A program made the position numbers and the translations under genes. The notes beneath the pieces were generated by a model, which saw only the letters and a program-made list of their open reading frames with translations, was not told where the DNA came from and ran no database searches. A stretch of 64,000 bases of DNA from Aphrophora alni (lineage: Eukaryota; Arthropoda; Insecta; Hemiptera; Aphrophoridae): contig OY740774.1 in assembly GCA_963513935.1 (NCBI GenBank), forward strand, positions 29,655,949-29,719,948. Direction: 5' to 3'. Numbering within the stretch: the stretch's first letter is position 1; each line of letters begins with the position of its first letter. Below are positions 22,252 to 36,077 of this stretch, in pieces.

Positions 22252-25200
22252 CGAAATCTTGGGGACTTCCCCTCCCCCTGGTAGTACCATATCTGTTTCG
22301 ATAAATGACTTTGCGAACTGGCATCGGTAAAATAGTTTTTTTCTGTTTTGGGTTCGACAAAGGTACGGCCGTTCCTTCCTCCCTCTTCTTGGCCATGACG
22401 ATTTTACTGGTAGCCTCAGAGCTGAGCCATTTCTTTTCCCGACTACGTTGAAACATAAAACGAAATACCAGCCATCGCCCGGACTATCTGAGGCAAACAA
22501 AAATAAATATATTTTGTGAGTGCAAGGATCCCCCCCCCACGAAAGAAAGCTTCAAAATTAAGATAGGTATTCCTGTATTTTTTAACAAAGCTTTTGTACA
22601 GTGTTTGATCATTCGGACTACGAATATATATGAAGAGAAAATTAATATTCATAGAAATAATTTTTGCTTTTATTGATGGCACATTTCATCTTTATTTATT
22701 TATATTAAACTATTATAAATATATAACGTTTAGTCGATCACAGGCAAAGTCTAAGAATTTTTTTATATTTTTCATGTTCTCCTGTATTTTTAATTTTTTT
22801 ATTATATTTATTTATTATATTTATTTATTTTTTTAATTGTGATTGACTAAACACATCTTTTGGTTAAAGTTTATATCAAAAATTGTGTTATCTTTTACTG
22901 TGTTTCTATTTCACTTCGTGCAACAACTATTCAAGTAATACAAATATAAATTTCATTTAGTTTTTACTTCCACCCAGTTAATAAAGATGGCAGCCCGACA
23001 TAAAAACATCAGTACTCTAACGATTTATTTTGGAAGTTAAGATTTTCACAGATGGTTTTAGTTTTGTGTAAGTGCGGCTAGATTCAATTAAACTAGGTGA
23101 ATGATAATTTAATTTCTTGTTCAGCCTACGACTACAACAGCCACTTAATCTGTTAAGGTTTTGACTAGTTGCCTGTTGCAGGAAGTTTCAGGACAATAAT
23201 TCGTTGACCACTCTAATTAACTAACCGTCACAATATAGCAGACTTTGTCAAAACTTCGTAGACTATTGAACACAATTATTTAACTTTTTTTTTTAACCAG
23301 AATAATTATTCTGATTGGTTTTGTTATTATTTTTACAATTGTAACACCATTGTATCTCATAAATTGGGGGGGGAGGTTCATTTTTAATTGGGTTATATAT
23401 ACAAATCTATAGTAGACATTTGATAAGAGTTACGATTCCAAAGAAGTTATTAATAATTAAAATTTCTTCACAAAGTACAACTACAATGTCTATAAGTTCA
23501 TACGTCTGGCATAAAGATGTGTTTACTCTGAAATCAATTAACTATAGAGACTGATTCAAATACTATTCTTTGTAAAGAAATACATGTTTCAATATGGTTT
23601 CATGCATAATTGTTTTTATAAGAGATTATCGTAAATAATACGATTTGGCTTAAATAGTTATTGTTGATAAAAAACGGACAAACGTTATATGGCTACTCAG
23701 TCTATACAAGAAAATGTAAAAATGAAAAAAAAAATCTTCTTTTTTTTTTTTTCAAAATGGTTTCAATGAATAGAGTTTAGATGATCGTAAGTAAATATGT
23801 CTTCTATATTTGTTTCAGACATAACATAATGTTGTTGTTAATTTTATTTATATTTATAACAAAAGATTTTTTATTTAAACAGATTTTCTGTTTTAACTTT
23901 CTATACTTCAACAGTATATTCGGCTAATAACCTCGAATGCCAATTCAGAATACACATTCGACCTATGTAATTGCTTAACTATTTAAATAATCCAAAATAT
24001 CAGATATTTATGTAAAAAATTATTGATTTTTAAAAATTAACTTTGGCGTTAATAAGTAAGAAATAGTTATAAATTCATTATAAATGCCCCCCTCCCCAAC
24101 ATTTAATGCTGACTGAGGAATATTTAAATATATTGGCGGTTGATAAAGGTGTAATTATAACCTCCTTTTTGAATTATTATAAAGTTAATATGGCAAATTT
24201 TTTAATGTATATTATTTTCAGAATCTATTTAAATCTGTTATACTTTAAATTTTTTTAAAAGCGTCTTCAAAATGTTGATATGAAAATACAATAACGTATT
24301 CATGTAAATGAATCAAGCTTATGTATTCCAAACTAAACATGGAAATGAAATAAATTTAAACTATTTAAAAATTAGTTCAACCGTTACAGTTTAAAATATG
24401 TGGATTTATACCTATAAGATATGATTTTAAATGCTTTATTTTTCCAATAACATTGACATAACCCAATTAATCTATTATTTAATTAGGTTTTACTTCTATA
24501 TTTTGCAGCGTAGATCGATAAAATTGTTAGTCTTTTATTTTATTTTCAAATATATTAATATCCAACTATAATAGCTACCTAAATTTATTAAGGATAAGAC
24601 TATTTAGCTGTCACGGAAAGACTCAGAATACTAATTGCTTAAGCGTAATAATAAAATTACTATTGCCAGGATGACAAACATTTAGTGTCCGCCATTTTGT
24701 AATTGTAAGTGTAAAACACAATGTACCAAAATTTCCAGTAATTTGTATGTTTTTTTTAACACATCCACACAAATAAAATTTGTCAAATGGGCCTTTTCAA
24801 AACAGTTCTCCAAGTTGTCAACGGCCACCGCTGAACCACTGTTTATTTTTAGTTGGCCCTCCCTCCACCATATAACAGGTTATGATTAAAAAGTCTGCAC
24901 AGAACTAACTGTGTGCCTTGGACGGGAATCAATCCTATCGATCAAGTAGCACGATCAGGGAAGTGACGGTTTCAGATCTGATCTACTAGAAACCTAATAA
25001 CACCTAATTTTGCAGGTTATTTGACTAGTAAAATTCTTACACTAACACAATAAAACAAAAGAGTAGTAGTGTCATTATGTAAAGTATATAACTGCGAGAG
25101 ATTTTGCAAACTTTGTTATTGTATAAGTTGGCTAACTTTTGTCACGTATATTACAGTATAACGTGTTTTTAGTTCTCATAGAGTATCATTTTCTCTTTCC

Positions 25201-27867
25201 TATCTGAATTTACGTACTGTTGTATTTTTCAATGTTCCAAACCATTTCCCAAAATTTGACAGACTGATTGTAAAATTTTTTTGTGTACAGAAATTTAAAA
25301 GTACGTAATAATTCAAGCAATAGAAATGTACATGGAACTGGTTTTATACCGTAGTTGGAAGCGAATTTCATGTGATATTAGGCCAAGACTGGCTTATTTT
25401 ATGACCTGTACCTTGGTAATAATCTGTGAAAACGATAAAATTTACGGTTAAAATAAGAAAAAAAATTATCTTTTACTAACCAATTGAAAAAATCTTGCAT
25501 TAATTTTCAATTTACGCCATGTTGTTATGGTTTAGTAATGTATTTATTTAGTGTACGTTGAGTTTTTCATTCTGTTCTTTGTCCAATTATACATGTACGA
25601 AATAAAGCTATCATTTCATTCTTAGTTCCTCCCTGCAAGGATAGTTACTGAATACTGATGATGGGGACATAGATGTTAAACCATCTCTTATCTAATGTTT
25701 TATATTCCAAGGTTACTTTTTGATTCTTCGGTGATTTTATTTTTCTACAAATGCTGCTAGATAAAATAAATGAAACTCCTTAAATGATCGTAAATTTGTG
25801 ATTCAAAAACAGCCTCCTACTACAAAAGCCACCTAAATATGTTAGGAATTGACAGAAAGTGCCAGATTATTAATTGGCTTAGCGTAGTAATTAACTGTTG
25901 ACCAGATGGGAGAAATTGATCATCCACAATGATGCAATAACAGGTACATTACATAGTGTAACAAACGTCGTCAATAGCGAATAGTTCATAGAACAGAAAA
26001 ACTCATGGTTTCACAATTTACCTTTTCTTTTTATTATTATTATTATAAACTAATATATTTAATATAGTTGTTTTGATTTCTATTTAAAATATACCACACT
26101 TTGCAGACAGTGGTTTTGTTTATTTTTGGGGTAAGACAAAGTCCTCCCTTCCATCGTACTTCAACACACAAAATTATTACATAGAAACTACATGTAAAAA
26201 AAATTGTATTATTAAATTTAAAAATAATAGTAATAAGTGAGACGATAATTCATGCTTTGTGGTGTTCAAAGTATTATAATATGTATGTGTGTATCCACGC
26301 TCGCGCGTGTGAGTTAGTATGTGTGTTTTCTTCGTTTCGTTCTTATGTGTTTGTGGTACTTTAAAGTCAGTATTTCTATAAATTTGTTAATGTAACAACT
26401 AAAATTTAAACGTATTTCGCCTGAAAAAGCTGCAAGTCAACAATAAAATAAGTTCTCACATCATGAAGGGGAAAAAAAGAAAATAATTGCACATATTTCA
26501 CATAGAGAATTATTTAATTATTTTTCTCTTATCTTTTCTAATTTTGTGATGAACCGAAATATAAAGTATATTTTCTATTTACATTATTTTCATATGGAAT
26601 TAAGTTAAAAACGGTAGAATATTTGTGTACGATAAATATTTGATACTACCTAACAAGTCTATCAATGTTTACTAAGAAATAAAACTTATTCAAAAATATA
26701 AAAAAAGATAATAACTGGAGCCGTATACGTTTAACATTATGATGTTTATTAATCTCTGAAAATAGGAGAACTTCTAACACTGATTCTAATCATCATCTTA
26801 TCACCTCATCCATATCAATTATATTGTAAATGCTAAATCATGGTTCGATATGTAATCATGCGTATTCCTGTGATAAGAGACTTGACCACTGTAATGTCGT
26901 AGTAAAATTTACTTTCATGATTACACAAAGGTTGTGTTACAAATAGTGCTGATACCTAGTTGCTTCTTAAATAACCACATCTTTTACTACTTGTCGCGTC
27001 TAATTAATGGAACCCATAAAAATTTAATTAGATAATGCAGATCTGGTGAAAAAAAAAACAATCAAACGGAAGTAATATATTTAACTTATTTTACAGAAAA
27101 TATTATGACAGCTAAATATATTATACAATAAAAATGAATTGGTTTTTGTATGGAAATTCCAATCTGTGATTTTTTGTAATGCGTTCTTACAAGAAAAAAT
27201 GTTGTCCTGTCTTATAATATTAGAATGTATTTAAGGGAAAAGTGTGGCAGATATGATATTATCCTGTGAGAATTACTTCAGAAACAAAAGAAAGAATAAT
27301 CGGTGAATTTTCCTTGAATAATTTTTGTTTGTACTATTTGGTTTAGTTCTATAACAAACAACTTTTGCACAAAAGGTTCCGGGTTCTATCCCTGTGATGG
27401 CTTAAAAATATGGAATCTGGAATTAAGAAAAAAATTGGCAGTTGAAATAATCTGGGAATAAATGTCATAAAAATATAATAAAATTACAATTTTCTCAATA
27501 TCTCCTTTAGTCTTTTGAACAAATTTCGTTAAATCTATGAACCCTAACAATAAGTATTCGTCACTATCTCTCCAATAAAGCCGGTTTGCGCGTTAACGTT
27601 TATGGCATTTTGTGTTCACAGTTTATTTAATTTTAAATTAAAATTACTGATAACCATTATTGTGTTTAATTTTGATCAAATTTTAACCGATATTATATAG
27701 AAATGCATGAAATCATCAATATATTTAGAATGCATATAATTCAAAATATTTACTGAAATAATTAAATGTAATTTATCATATTTACAATTGTGGATTAGAA
27801 CAATGAGAGATTTAGCAAATATAGATTGTCAGAGATCCTCCTAATGTAAATATATACTTTACATTAA

Positions 27868-27869
<2 letters not shown>

Positions 27870-27921
<52 letters not shown>

Positions 27922-27950
27922 TTTTACATTAAATGTATATATATATATAT
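27870..27950. repeat. (TA)n expansion private to unit B
   Basis: TA runs at 27870-27920 and about 27936-27950, separated by CTTTTACATTAAATG, a short duplication of the sequence flanking the array. Unit A has only short TA stretches at the equivalent place (about 21685-21720), so the expansion post-dates the duplication. Confidence 0.9.
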
Positions 27951-28084
27951 TTAAAAAATTTATATAGAAGAAAAGTGTAACCTCTTTATTAACCTTCATT
28001 GTATTCTTCAACTTACCAAAAACAATTCACGTATGCATACAAAAATATCTTGTAGTTGAAACTCAAAGTTGATTTCTATTAACG

Positions 28085-28330
28085 ATGCAGTAGACTCCAA
28101 CAGCCATGTTTTAATGAAAGTGTAATGAAAATTGCTTCATTTTGTAAAGTGTCGTTGATGAGTAATTTACATACAGATTGCTTCTTGTAGTGACGTCACA
28201 AGTAATGCAGGTTGCAGGGATATAAGTTACGGCACTTTTTACGTTCTTGAAATAGCAATAAAAATGAGTCTCGAAACAAAAATAAACAGAAAATATATTA
28301 ATCACTTTGTACAATCCAGTAAATATTTCA
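28085..28330 (+). repeat. Repeat R1, copy 4 (in unit B)
   Basis: Unit-B counterpart of copy 3, with TGACGTCA, AATGCAGGTTGCAGGG and a TATA-like GATATAAGTTACGG. Confidence 0.75.
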
Positions 28331-28485
28331 AAGTAAAACACATTGTATTTTTCTCAAAATGTAATAATGTAAAAGACTTACAGAGAGCTTTCGCTCTTTG
28401 TCGAGGTAAGGGTAGGGCCGGTGTTACATCAACGGTGAAGTTTGTTGAGAGTACATTCCCCTTAGATAAAGGGGCACAACTGTAG
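28264..28485 (+). CDS. Unidentified 73-codon frame downstream of R1 (unit B)
   Basis: Counterpart of the frame at 22030, here starting with a true ATG (AAAATGAG). It has the same internal splice-donor-like GGTAAGG and the same stop position. Function is unknown and no domain is recognisable. Confidence 0.22.
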   Translation: MSLETKINRKYINHFVQSSKYFKVKHIVFFSKCNNVKDLQRAFALCRGKGRAGVTSTVKFVESTFPLDKGAQL

Positions 28486-31400
28486 CGAAATCTTGGTGGC
28501 TTCCCCCCCCTGGTAGTCCCATTTCTGTTTCGATAAATGACTTTGCGAACTGGCATCGGTAAAATAGTTTTTTCTATTTTTGGTTCGCCAAAGGTACGGC
28601 CAATCTATCCTCCCTCTTCTTGGCTATAACGATTTTACTGGTACCCTCAGAACAAGGTCTCTAGGATCGGATCATGCTGAGCCATTTCTTTTCCCAACTA
28701 CGTTGAAACAAAAACGAAATACCAGCCATTGCCCGGACTATCTGAGGCAAACAAAAATTAATCTATTTTGTGACTGCAGGGACCCCCCACCTCCAACGAA
28801 AGAAATCTTCAAAATTAAGATAGGTATTCCTGTATTTTTTAACACAGCTTTTGTACAGTTTTGGATCATTCGGACTACGAGTATATATGAAGAGAAAAAT
28901 AACATTATTAAAAATATTTTTTGCTTTTATTGATGGCAAATTTCATTTTTATTTATATTAAACTATTTTTTTACATTTTCAGATGTTTACTTACGTTTTA
29001 CGTTTAGTCGATCACAGGCAAATCTCAGAATTTTTTATATTTTTCATGTTCTTATGTATTTTTTGATTGACTAAACACATCTTTTGGTTAACGTTGATAT
29101 CAATAATTGTGTTATCTTCTACTGTGTTTCAATTTCTTTTCGTGCAACAATTATTCACATAATAAAAATATGTATTTCATTTAGATTTTACTTCCACCCG
29201 CCGTGCCTCAGTTAATAAAGATGGCAACCCCGACATAAAAATATCACTACTCTAATGATTTATTTTGGTAGTTAGGTTTTTTCACAGATGGTTTTATGTT
29301 TTGTGTAAGTGCGGCTAGATTCAATTAAACTAGGTGAATGATAATTGATTTTCTTGTTCAGCCTACGACTACAACAGCCACTTACTCTGTTAAGGATTTG
29401 ACTAGTTGCCTGTTGCAGGAAGTGGCAGGACAATAATTCGTTGACCACTCTCATTAACTAACCCTCACAATATAGCAGACTTTGTCAATACTTCGTTGAC
29501 TATTGAAGACAATTATTTAACTTTTTTTAAAAAACCAGAATAATTAGTCTGATTGTATTTGTTATTTTTTTTACAATTGTAACACCATTGTATCTCATAA
29601 ATTGGGGGGGGGGGGTTCAATTTTTAATTGGGTTATATATATACAAATCTATAGTAGACATTTAATAAGAGTTACGATTCCAAAGAAGTTATTAATAATT
29701 AAAATTTCTTCACAAAGTACAACTACAATGTCTATAAGTTCATACGTCTGGCATAAAGATGTGTTTACTCTGAAATCAATTAACTATAGAGACTGATTCA
29801 AAAACTATTCTTTGTAAAGAAATACATGTTTCAATATGGTTTCATGCATAATTAATTGTTTTTATAAGAGATTATCGTAAATAATACGATTTGGCTTAAA
29901 TAGTTATCGTTGATAAAAAACGGACAAACGTTATATGGCTACTCAGTCTAACAAGAAAATGGTTTCCATGAATAGAGTTTAGATGATCGTAAGTAAATAT
30001 GTCTTCTATATTTGTTTCAGACATAACATAATGTTGTTGTTAATTTTATTTATATTTATAACAAAAGATTTTTTATTTAAACAGATTTTCTGTTTTAACT
30101 TTCTACACTTCAACAGTATATTCGGCTAATAACCTCGAATGCCAATTCAGAATACACATTCGACCTATGTAATTGCTTAACTATTTAAAAAATCCGAAAT
30201 ATCTTATATTTATTTTAAAAAAAAAGATTTTTAAATTTTAACTTTGGTGTAAATAAGTTAGAAATAGTTATAAATTCATTATAAATGCCCCTATCCCCAA
30301 TATTTAATACTGACTGAGGAATATTTAAATATATTGGCGGTTGATAAAGATGAAATTACAACCTCCTTTTTGAATTTTTATAAAGTTATTTTTTAAAGTA
30401 TATTATTTTCAGAATCAATTTAGTTCAATATTCCAAACTAAACATGGAAAGAAGAAAAAATTTAAAACTATTTGGAAACTAGTTCAACCGTTACGTTTTA
30501 AAATATGTTTTCCGTATGGACTTATGCCTATATGATTTTAAATGCTTTATTTTTTTCCATAACATTGACATAAACCCAATTCATCTATTAATTAATTAGG
30601 TTTTACTTCTAGATTTTTGCAGCGCAGCTGGATAAAATTGACAGTTTTTTATTTTATTTTCAAATATATCAATATCCAATTATAATAGCTACCTAAATTT
30701 ATTGGATAAGACTATTTATCTGTCACGGAAAGATGCTTAAGCGTAATAATTAACTGTTGCCAGGATGACAGACATTTTGTAATTATAAGTGTAAAACACA
30801 GTGTACCAAAATTTCCAGTAAAGACCTGTCCATTCAACATGATTAACTGATTTCACAAAATATTATTCTTATTATTTTCAAAAACAGACGAATAATTCTT
30901 ATTTTGTATGTTTCCTTTTAACACAGATAAAATTAGTAAAATTGGCATTTTTAAAACAGTTATCCGAGTTGTCAACGGCCACAGCTGAACCACTGTTTAT
31001 TGTTAGTTGGCCCTCCCTCCACCATATAACAGGTTATGATTAAAAAGTCTGCACAGAACTAACTGTGTGCCTTGGACGGGAATCGATCCTATCGATCAAG
31101 TAGCACGATCAGGGAAGTGACGGTTTCAGATCTGATCTACTAGAAACTTAAAAACACCTAAATTTGCAGGTTATTTGACTAGTAAGATTCGTACACTAGT
31201 ACAATAAAACAAAAGAGTAGTAGTGTCATTATAGAAAGTATATAACTGCGAGAGATTGTGCAAACTTTATTGTTGTACAAGTAGACTAACTTTTGTTACG
31301 TATATTACAGTATTAACGTGTTTTTAGTTCTCATAGAGTATCTTTTTCTCTTTCCTATCCGAAACGTACTGTTGTATTTTTCCATGTTCCTATGTTATTT

Positions 31401-33191
31401 CCCAAAATTTGACAGACTGGCTGTAAAACTTTTTTATGTACAGAAATTTAAAAGTACGTAATAATTCAAGCAATACAAATGTACATGGAACAGGTACTAT
31501 ACCGTGGTTGGAAGTGAATTTCATGTGATATTAGGCCAAGTTTGGCTTCTTTTATGACCTCTACCTTGGTAATAATCTGTGAAAACGATAAAATATACGG
31601 TTAAATTAAGAAAAAAATTATCTTTTACTAACAATTGAAAAAATCTTACATTAATTTGCTATTTACGCCATGTTGTTATGGTTTAGTAAAGTATTTATTT
31701 AGTATACGTTGTGTTTTTTATTCTGTTCTTTGTCCAATTTATACATGTACGAAATAAAGCTATCATTTCATTCTTAGTTCCTCCCTGCAAGGATAGTTAT
31801 GAATACTGATGATGGGGACATAGATGTTAAACCATCTCTTATCTAATGTTTTATTTTCCAAGGTTACTTTTTGATTCTTCGGTGATTTTATTTTTTTACA
31901 AATGCTGCTAAATAAAATAAATGAAACTCCTTAAATGATCGTAAATTTGTGATTCAAAAACAGCCTCCTACTACAAAAGCCACCTAAATATGTTAGGAAT
32001 TGACAGAAAGTGCCAGATTATTAATTAGCTTAGCGCAGTAATTAACTGTTGACCAGATGGGAGAAATTGATCAACCACAATGATGCAATAACGGGTACAT
32101 TACATAGTGTAACAAACGTCGTCAATAGCGAATAGTTCACAGAACAGAAAAACTCATGGTTTCACAATTTACCTTTTCTTTTTATTATTATTATTATAAA
32201 CTAATATATTTAATATAGTTGTTTTGATTTCTATTTGAAATATACCACAATTTGCAGACAGTGGTTTTGTCCTTTTTGGGGTAAGACATACATATGAAAG
32301 TCCTCCCTTCCATCGTACTTCAACACACAAAATTATTACATAGAAACTACATGTAAAAAAATTGTATTATTAAATTTAAAAATAATAGTAATAAGTGAGA
32401 CGATAATTAATTCATGCTTTGTGGTGTTCAAAGTATTATAATATGTATGTGTGTATCCACGCTCGCGCGTGTTAGTATGTGTGTTTTCTTCGTTTCGTTC
32501 TTATGTGTTTGTGGTACTTTAAAGTCAGTATTTCTATAAATTTATTAATGTAACAACTAAAATTTAAACGTATTTCGCCTGAAAAAGCTCCAAGTCAATA
32601 ATAAAATAAGTTCTCACATCATGAAGGGGAAAAAAGGAAAATAATTGCACATATTTCACATAGAGAATTATTTAATTATTTTTCTCTTATCTTTTCTAAT
32701 TTTGACATATTTTGTAATAAACCGAAATATAAAGTATATTTTCTATTTACATTATTTTCATATGGAATTAAGTTAAAAACGGTAGAATATTTTGTGTACG
32801 ATAAATGTTTGATACTACCTAACAAGTCTGTCAATGTTTACTAAGAAATAAAACTTATTCAAAAATATAAAAAAGATAATAACTGGAGCCGTATACGTTT
32901 AAAATTAGGATGTTTATTAATCTCTGAAAATATGAAAACTTCTAACACTGATTCTAATCATCATCTTATCACCTCATCCATATCAATTATATTGTAAATG
33001 CTAAATCATGGTTCAATATGTAATCATGCGTATTCCTGTGATAAGAGACTATCGTCAAGATAGTAATCAATTATTTCTGCAACAATCAACAAATATCGAT
33101 AAGTGATATCAGTACAATACATCCTGCCTTTGACAGGCAGGCATTGTTGAAAACAAAGGCGAACATGTTTGTCAACAATCGAACGACTTAA

Positions 33192-35826
33192 GGGGGTCCG
33201 GCCAGTCCTATCTCCGCCATGTTAAATAAGACATATTCATGTACCCTTTTCTCAGAACCATAATAGATAATGGTCTGAAATTTTTACCACATATTTAGCA
33301 ATATATTCTGCACCTTTAGACATGGCAGTTTCGTTTTATTTTATTCGACTTATGAAAAATTATTTTTTTCCTAAACGGTCATTTGTTTATTATGTTTTTG
33401 ACGTAAATTATTTTTTAATTTTTGAAACTAAGCAAGATATTTAAAAAACCCCATGTCTATTGTTGTGAAACATATTGAAAAACATGTGGTAAAAACTTGA
33501 GGTCTCTAACTATTATGGTTCCTGAGAAAAAGGAACATAAATTTGAAAAAAACATAACTATCGGAAAACGCAATATTAGTAGCTAACCTTGAAGTTTTAG
33601 TAAGCTCCAGCTGCATAGGAAGGCCCAGCCTCTGCATCAGCTTCTTCCTCCTCCAACTCCAGCCTTCTTTTAGCCAAGGTTGCCTTCTTCTTGGTGTTGA
33701 TCTTTTTTAACAGCTCTTCACCCTCCTTTTCAGCTCTACGGATCCGTTCGTTGTCAATCCTCGACATAGCTTTTACACAGTATTTTCCTGGTTTCAAACC
33801 TAACTCTTCTAGTGTTTGGCATTTGGATATTGCACCATCATTAAAACTTGACACAGCATCTGCTACTCCTAACTTTAGAGTTTTTATTCCCACAAACACT
33901 ATCTTTTGTAGTCTGAACCATATCACTCCCTTCACAGACTCGTTCGGGTTTTGAGTTTTCCCGTGAAGGCACTTTCTCAAGAGGTGTGGCTCTGATAAGT
34001 TAATAAAAATTGGTTTGATCACTTCCATTACCACTAAAGGAATATTAAAATGTTCTCCATGATGGTAAGGTTCTTTGTTAGCCTCAGCACTCCTAAACTT
34101 ACACCAACTTTCTTTACCGGCAGGGCATAGACCATGAATAGGCTGCTCGTCACTCGATGCAAGATGGTACCATTCAGCCCAAACATCCCGTCTGATACTC
34201 TCTAATGTTGCATTAGGACCTGCATTTCTTTTTATTGCTAAGTGGTAATAATTAGTGATTTGCTTCATTGCATTATCAGTCAGTCTGCCTTTTCCTGCGA
34301 TTCCTTTCCCATCGCTTAGTTTTTTATCTTTTGTGAAGGTTGCTTTTAAAGTTTTTAGGCGGTTATATATTTTTTTGAACGTGGCCTACACATTCTAATT
34401 TTTCAACTTTACAGTCATCACCATACACATTCAAACTAGAAACTGCATCATAGGCCTTAGAATCCCCATCAACGAGGAACTGTGTGTAACGCAAGTTGTG
34501 TAGGGCAATAGACTGTTCAAAAATCTTTGTTACACCTACCACTTCCATACCACCGCTGACACCGGAATAATTTGCCTGACAATTATTCTCATGTTGGTTC
34601 TCGTACTTCTCTTTACATCTACAGTACTTTGACAGCACCTCATAGTCCAATACCTTGCCTGAATCAACATTTGTTGCTGTCACTAGGCCGTTTAGAGATG
34701 TGTGGCCTCTTTTCAGCCAACTGCCGTCAACGGCAATACAAATATCACGGCTACCATCATTCAAAGCCACTGATTCCTCTGCTGCCCTTTTCATTGAATC
34801 TGAACAAACCTGAGTTGCAGCTTTAACTAAAATATCTACATAAATGTTCACTCTCGGGACAATTGGTAAGTTTAAAATTCCGCAAAGCATATTATCAGAA
34901 CTTTGGCCTCTCCCAATACAACGCATAGCATAACAAAAGCGTAAGTTTATGTCATACATATTGACACCTTGGGCTTCAATGTTGTTAGACAAAGTAGAGA
35001 TAAAATACTTGTTGGACCTTGTTTCCAAACAACTTTCACAGGTAACTTTTAGCTCTGTTGCTAGGCATATGTTTCGCTCAATACTTGTGATAGGTTACCG
35101 CCACATTCTCGGCATACTGCTACCTCAGATATTAATTTATTTAAAATACCACTATCTATGACTAAGTATTCACTGGTATCATAATCATATTTGCTATAAA
35201 TACTTATATTAGGCGTAAGCTTTTTGCCTGAACAACTTTTGGGACCAGCCTTCTCAGTTGGGGTTAGATTGACAGGCCTAGGCCTACATTCACCAGACAC
35301 AATTGGAACACGAAATGGTTTTCTTTTCTTGAATGGTCTTTTTGAGCGGGGCATTGTTTTTATATAACAAACACACAGCACAACTCTCAAATTTATAACT
35401 TATAAAAACTTACTTCGCACTACTTCACAATCACAAATGTAAATTACCTAGGTTAAAGGTTTGTTTACATAAAACATAAACATACAATCCAACAATAATT
35501 CCATATGCTGAAAAAATTTAAAAAAACAAAAAAAAAACAGCTGAATTCATGATGTTACACTAACTAGGCCTACTTATACCAAACCAACAGAAACAAATAT
35601 ATTTCTAATAGAGGTTTTTGCTGTACTATAAGACATGTTGCTTGCTTGAACGCCACAAAGTTTCCTTGAGTGAAGCGAAACATACATTTAAAAAATATTT
35701 TTTACGTATGCTTCCTCTTATATGTACCCCACTTATTATATATCAAATTAAATAGAAAAGAACATAGAATACAAAAAAAATAATAATATATTTTTTTTTA
35801 AATAAAAATTTTCTGGCCCGACCCCC
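33192..35826 (-). mobile_element. MULE (Phantom-type) DNA transposon, 2.6 kb
   Basis: Bounded by short terminal inverted repeats: GGGGGTCCGGCCAG at 33192-33205 and, on the minus strand, GGGGGTCGGGCCAG at 35813-35826 (13 of 14 match). It encodes a Mutator-like transposase on the minus strand. The left subterminal region has an internal inverted repeat (about 33247-33305 against 33470-33534). A clean 8-10 bp target duplication is not visible. The homologous site in the right arm of the large inverted repeat (48130-48150) has no element, and homology resumes exactly at the right terminus, which independently supports the right boundary. Confidence 0.88.
33597..35354 (-). pseudogene. Mutator-like transposase (two frameshifts)
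   Basis: DDE transposase that would cut and integrate the surrounding element. The start is taken as the ATG at 35354 (MPRSKRPFKKRKPF, a basic N terminus), although the frame extends upstream. Three open segments in alternating frames cover it: 35354-35061, 35028-34363 and 34268-33597. Frameshifts lie near 35065-35090 and in an A/TA-rich run at about 34365. Domains in order: a zinc-ribbon-like pair CRECGG ... CESC; the first acidic site CIAVDGSWLKRGH; the second, FLVDGDSKAYDA; the family signature ECVGHVQK; WCKFRSAEA; and CLHGKTQNPNES followed by VIWFR, which may hold the third acidic residue. It ends in a coiled-coil-like acidic tail. About 580 codons in total, near full length for the family. 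It is inactive as written, but decay is light. Confidence 0.85.
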
Positions 35827-35879
35827 GTGAAATAACAGCCATCTTTTTGAATATTTAGAATGTAAATATTGAAAGTTAT

Positions 35880-36077
<198 letters not shown>

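Larger units (their letters stand above)
20717..26880 (+). repeat. Tandem duplication unit A (6.16 kb)
   Basis: Begins CTTGACCACTGTAATG and ends TGTGATAAGAGA, at which point the same start sequence recurs at 26881. The unit is collinear with 26881-33048 throughout. Identity by eye is mostly in the low-to-mid 90s percent, with scattered indels; for example A has an extra A/T-rich segment near 23719-23756 and about 24240-24330 that B lacks. Contents are R1 copy 3, a small open frame at 22030, a pol III B-box-like GGGTTCTATCCC at about 21228 and a second B-box-like site at about 24930 (minus strand). No recognisable gene is present. Confidence 0.93.
26881..33048 (+). repeat. Tandem duplication unit B (6.17 kb)
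   Basis: Direct copy of 20717-26880 with an exact head-to-tail junction at 26880/26881. Unit B ends at TGTGATAAGAGA (33048), after which the sequence is unique to the next block. B has its own changes: a TA expansion at 27870-27920 where A has only a few TAs, and an insertion of about 75 bases near 30820-30900. CT is shared at the start of the unit and just after its end, a 2-base microhomology. Confidence 0.93.

Noticed and set aside
24900..24990. tRNA-like B box (GGATCGATTCCCG on the minus strand, also about 31080)
   Set aside because: No matching A box at the right distance and no cloverleaf; not a tRNA, at best an old SINE fragment.
20717..33048. CRISPR-like or LTR explanation for the 6.17-kb direct repeat
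   Set aside because: Units are far too long and abut directly with no internal region; a tandem duplication explains them better.
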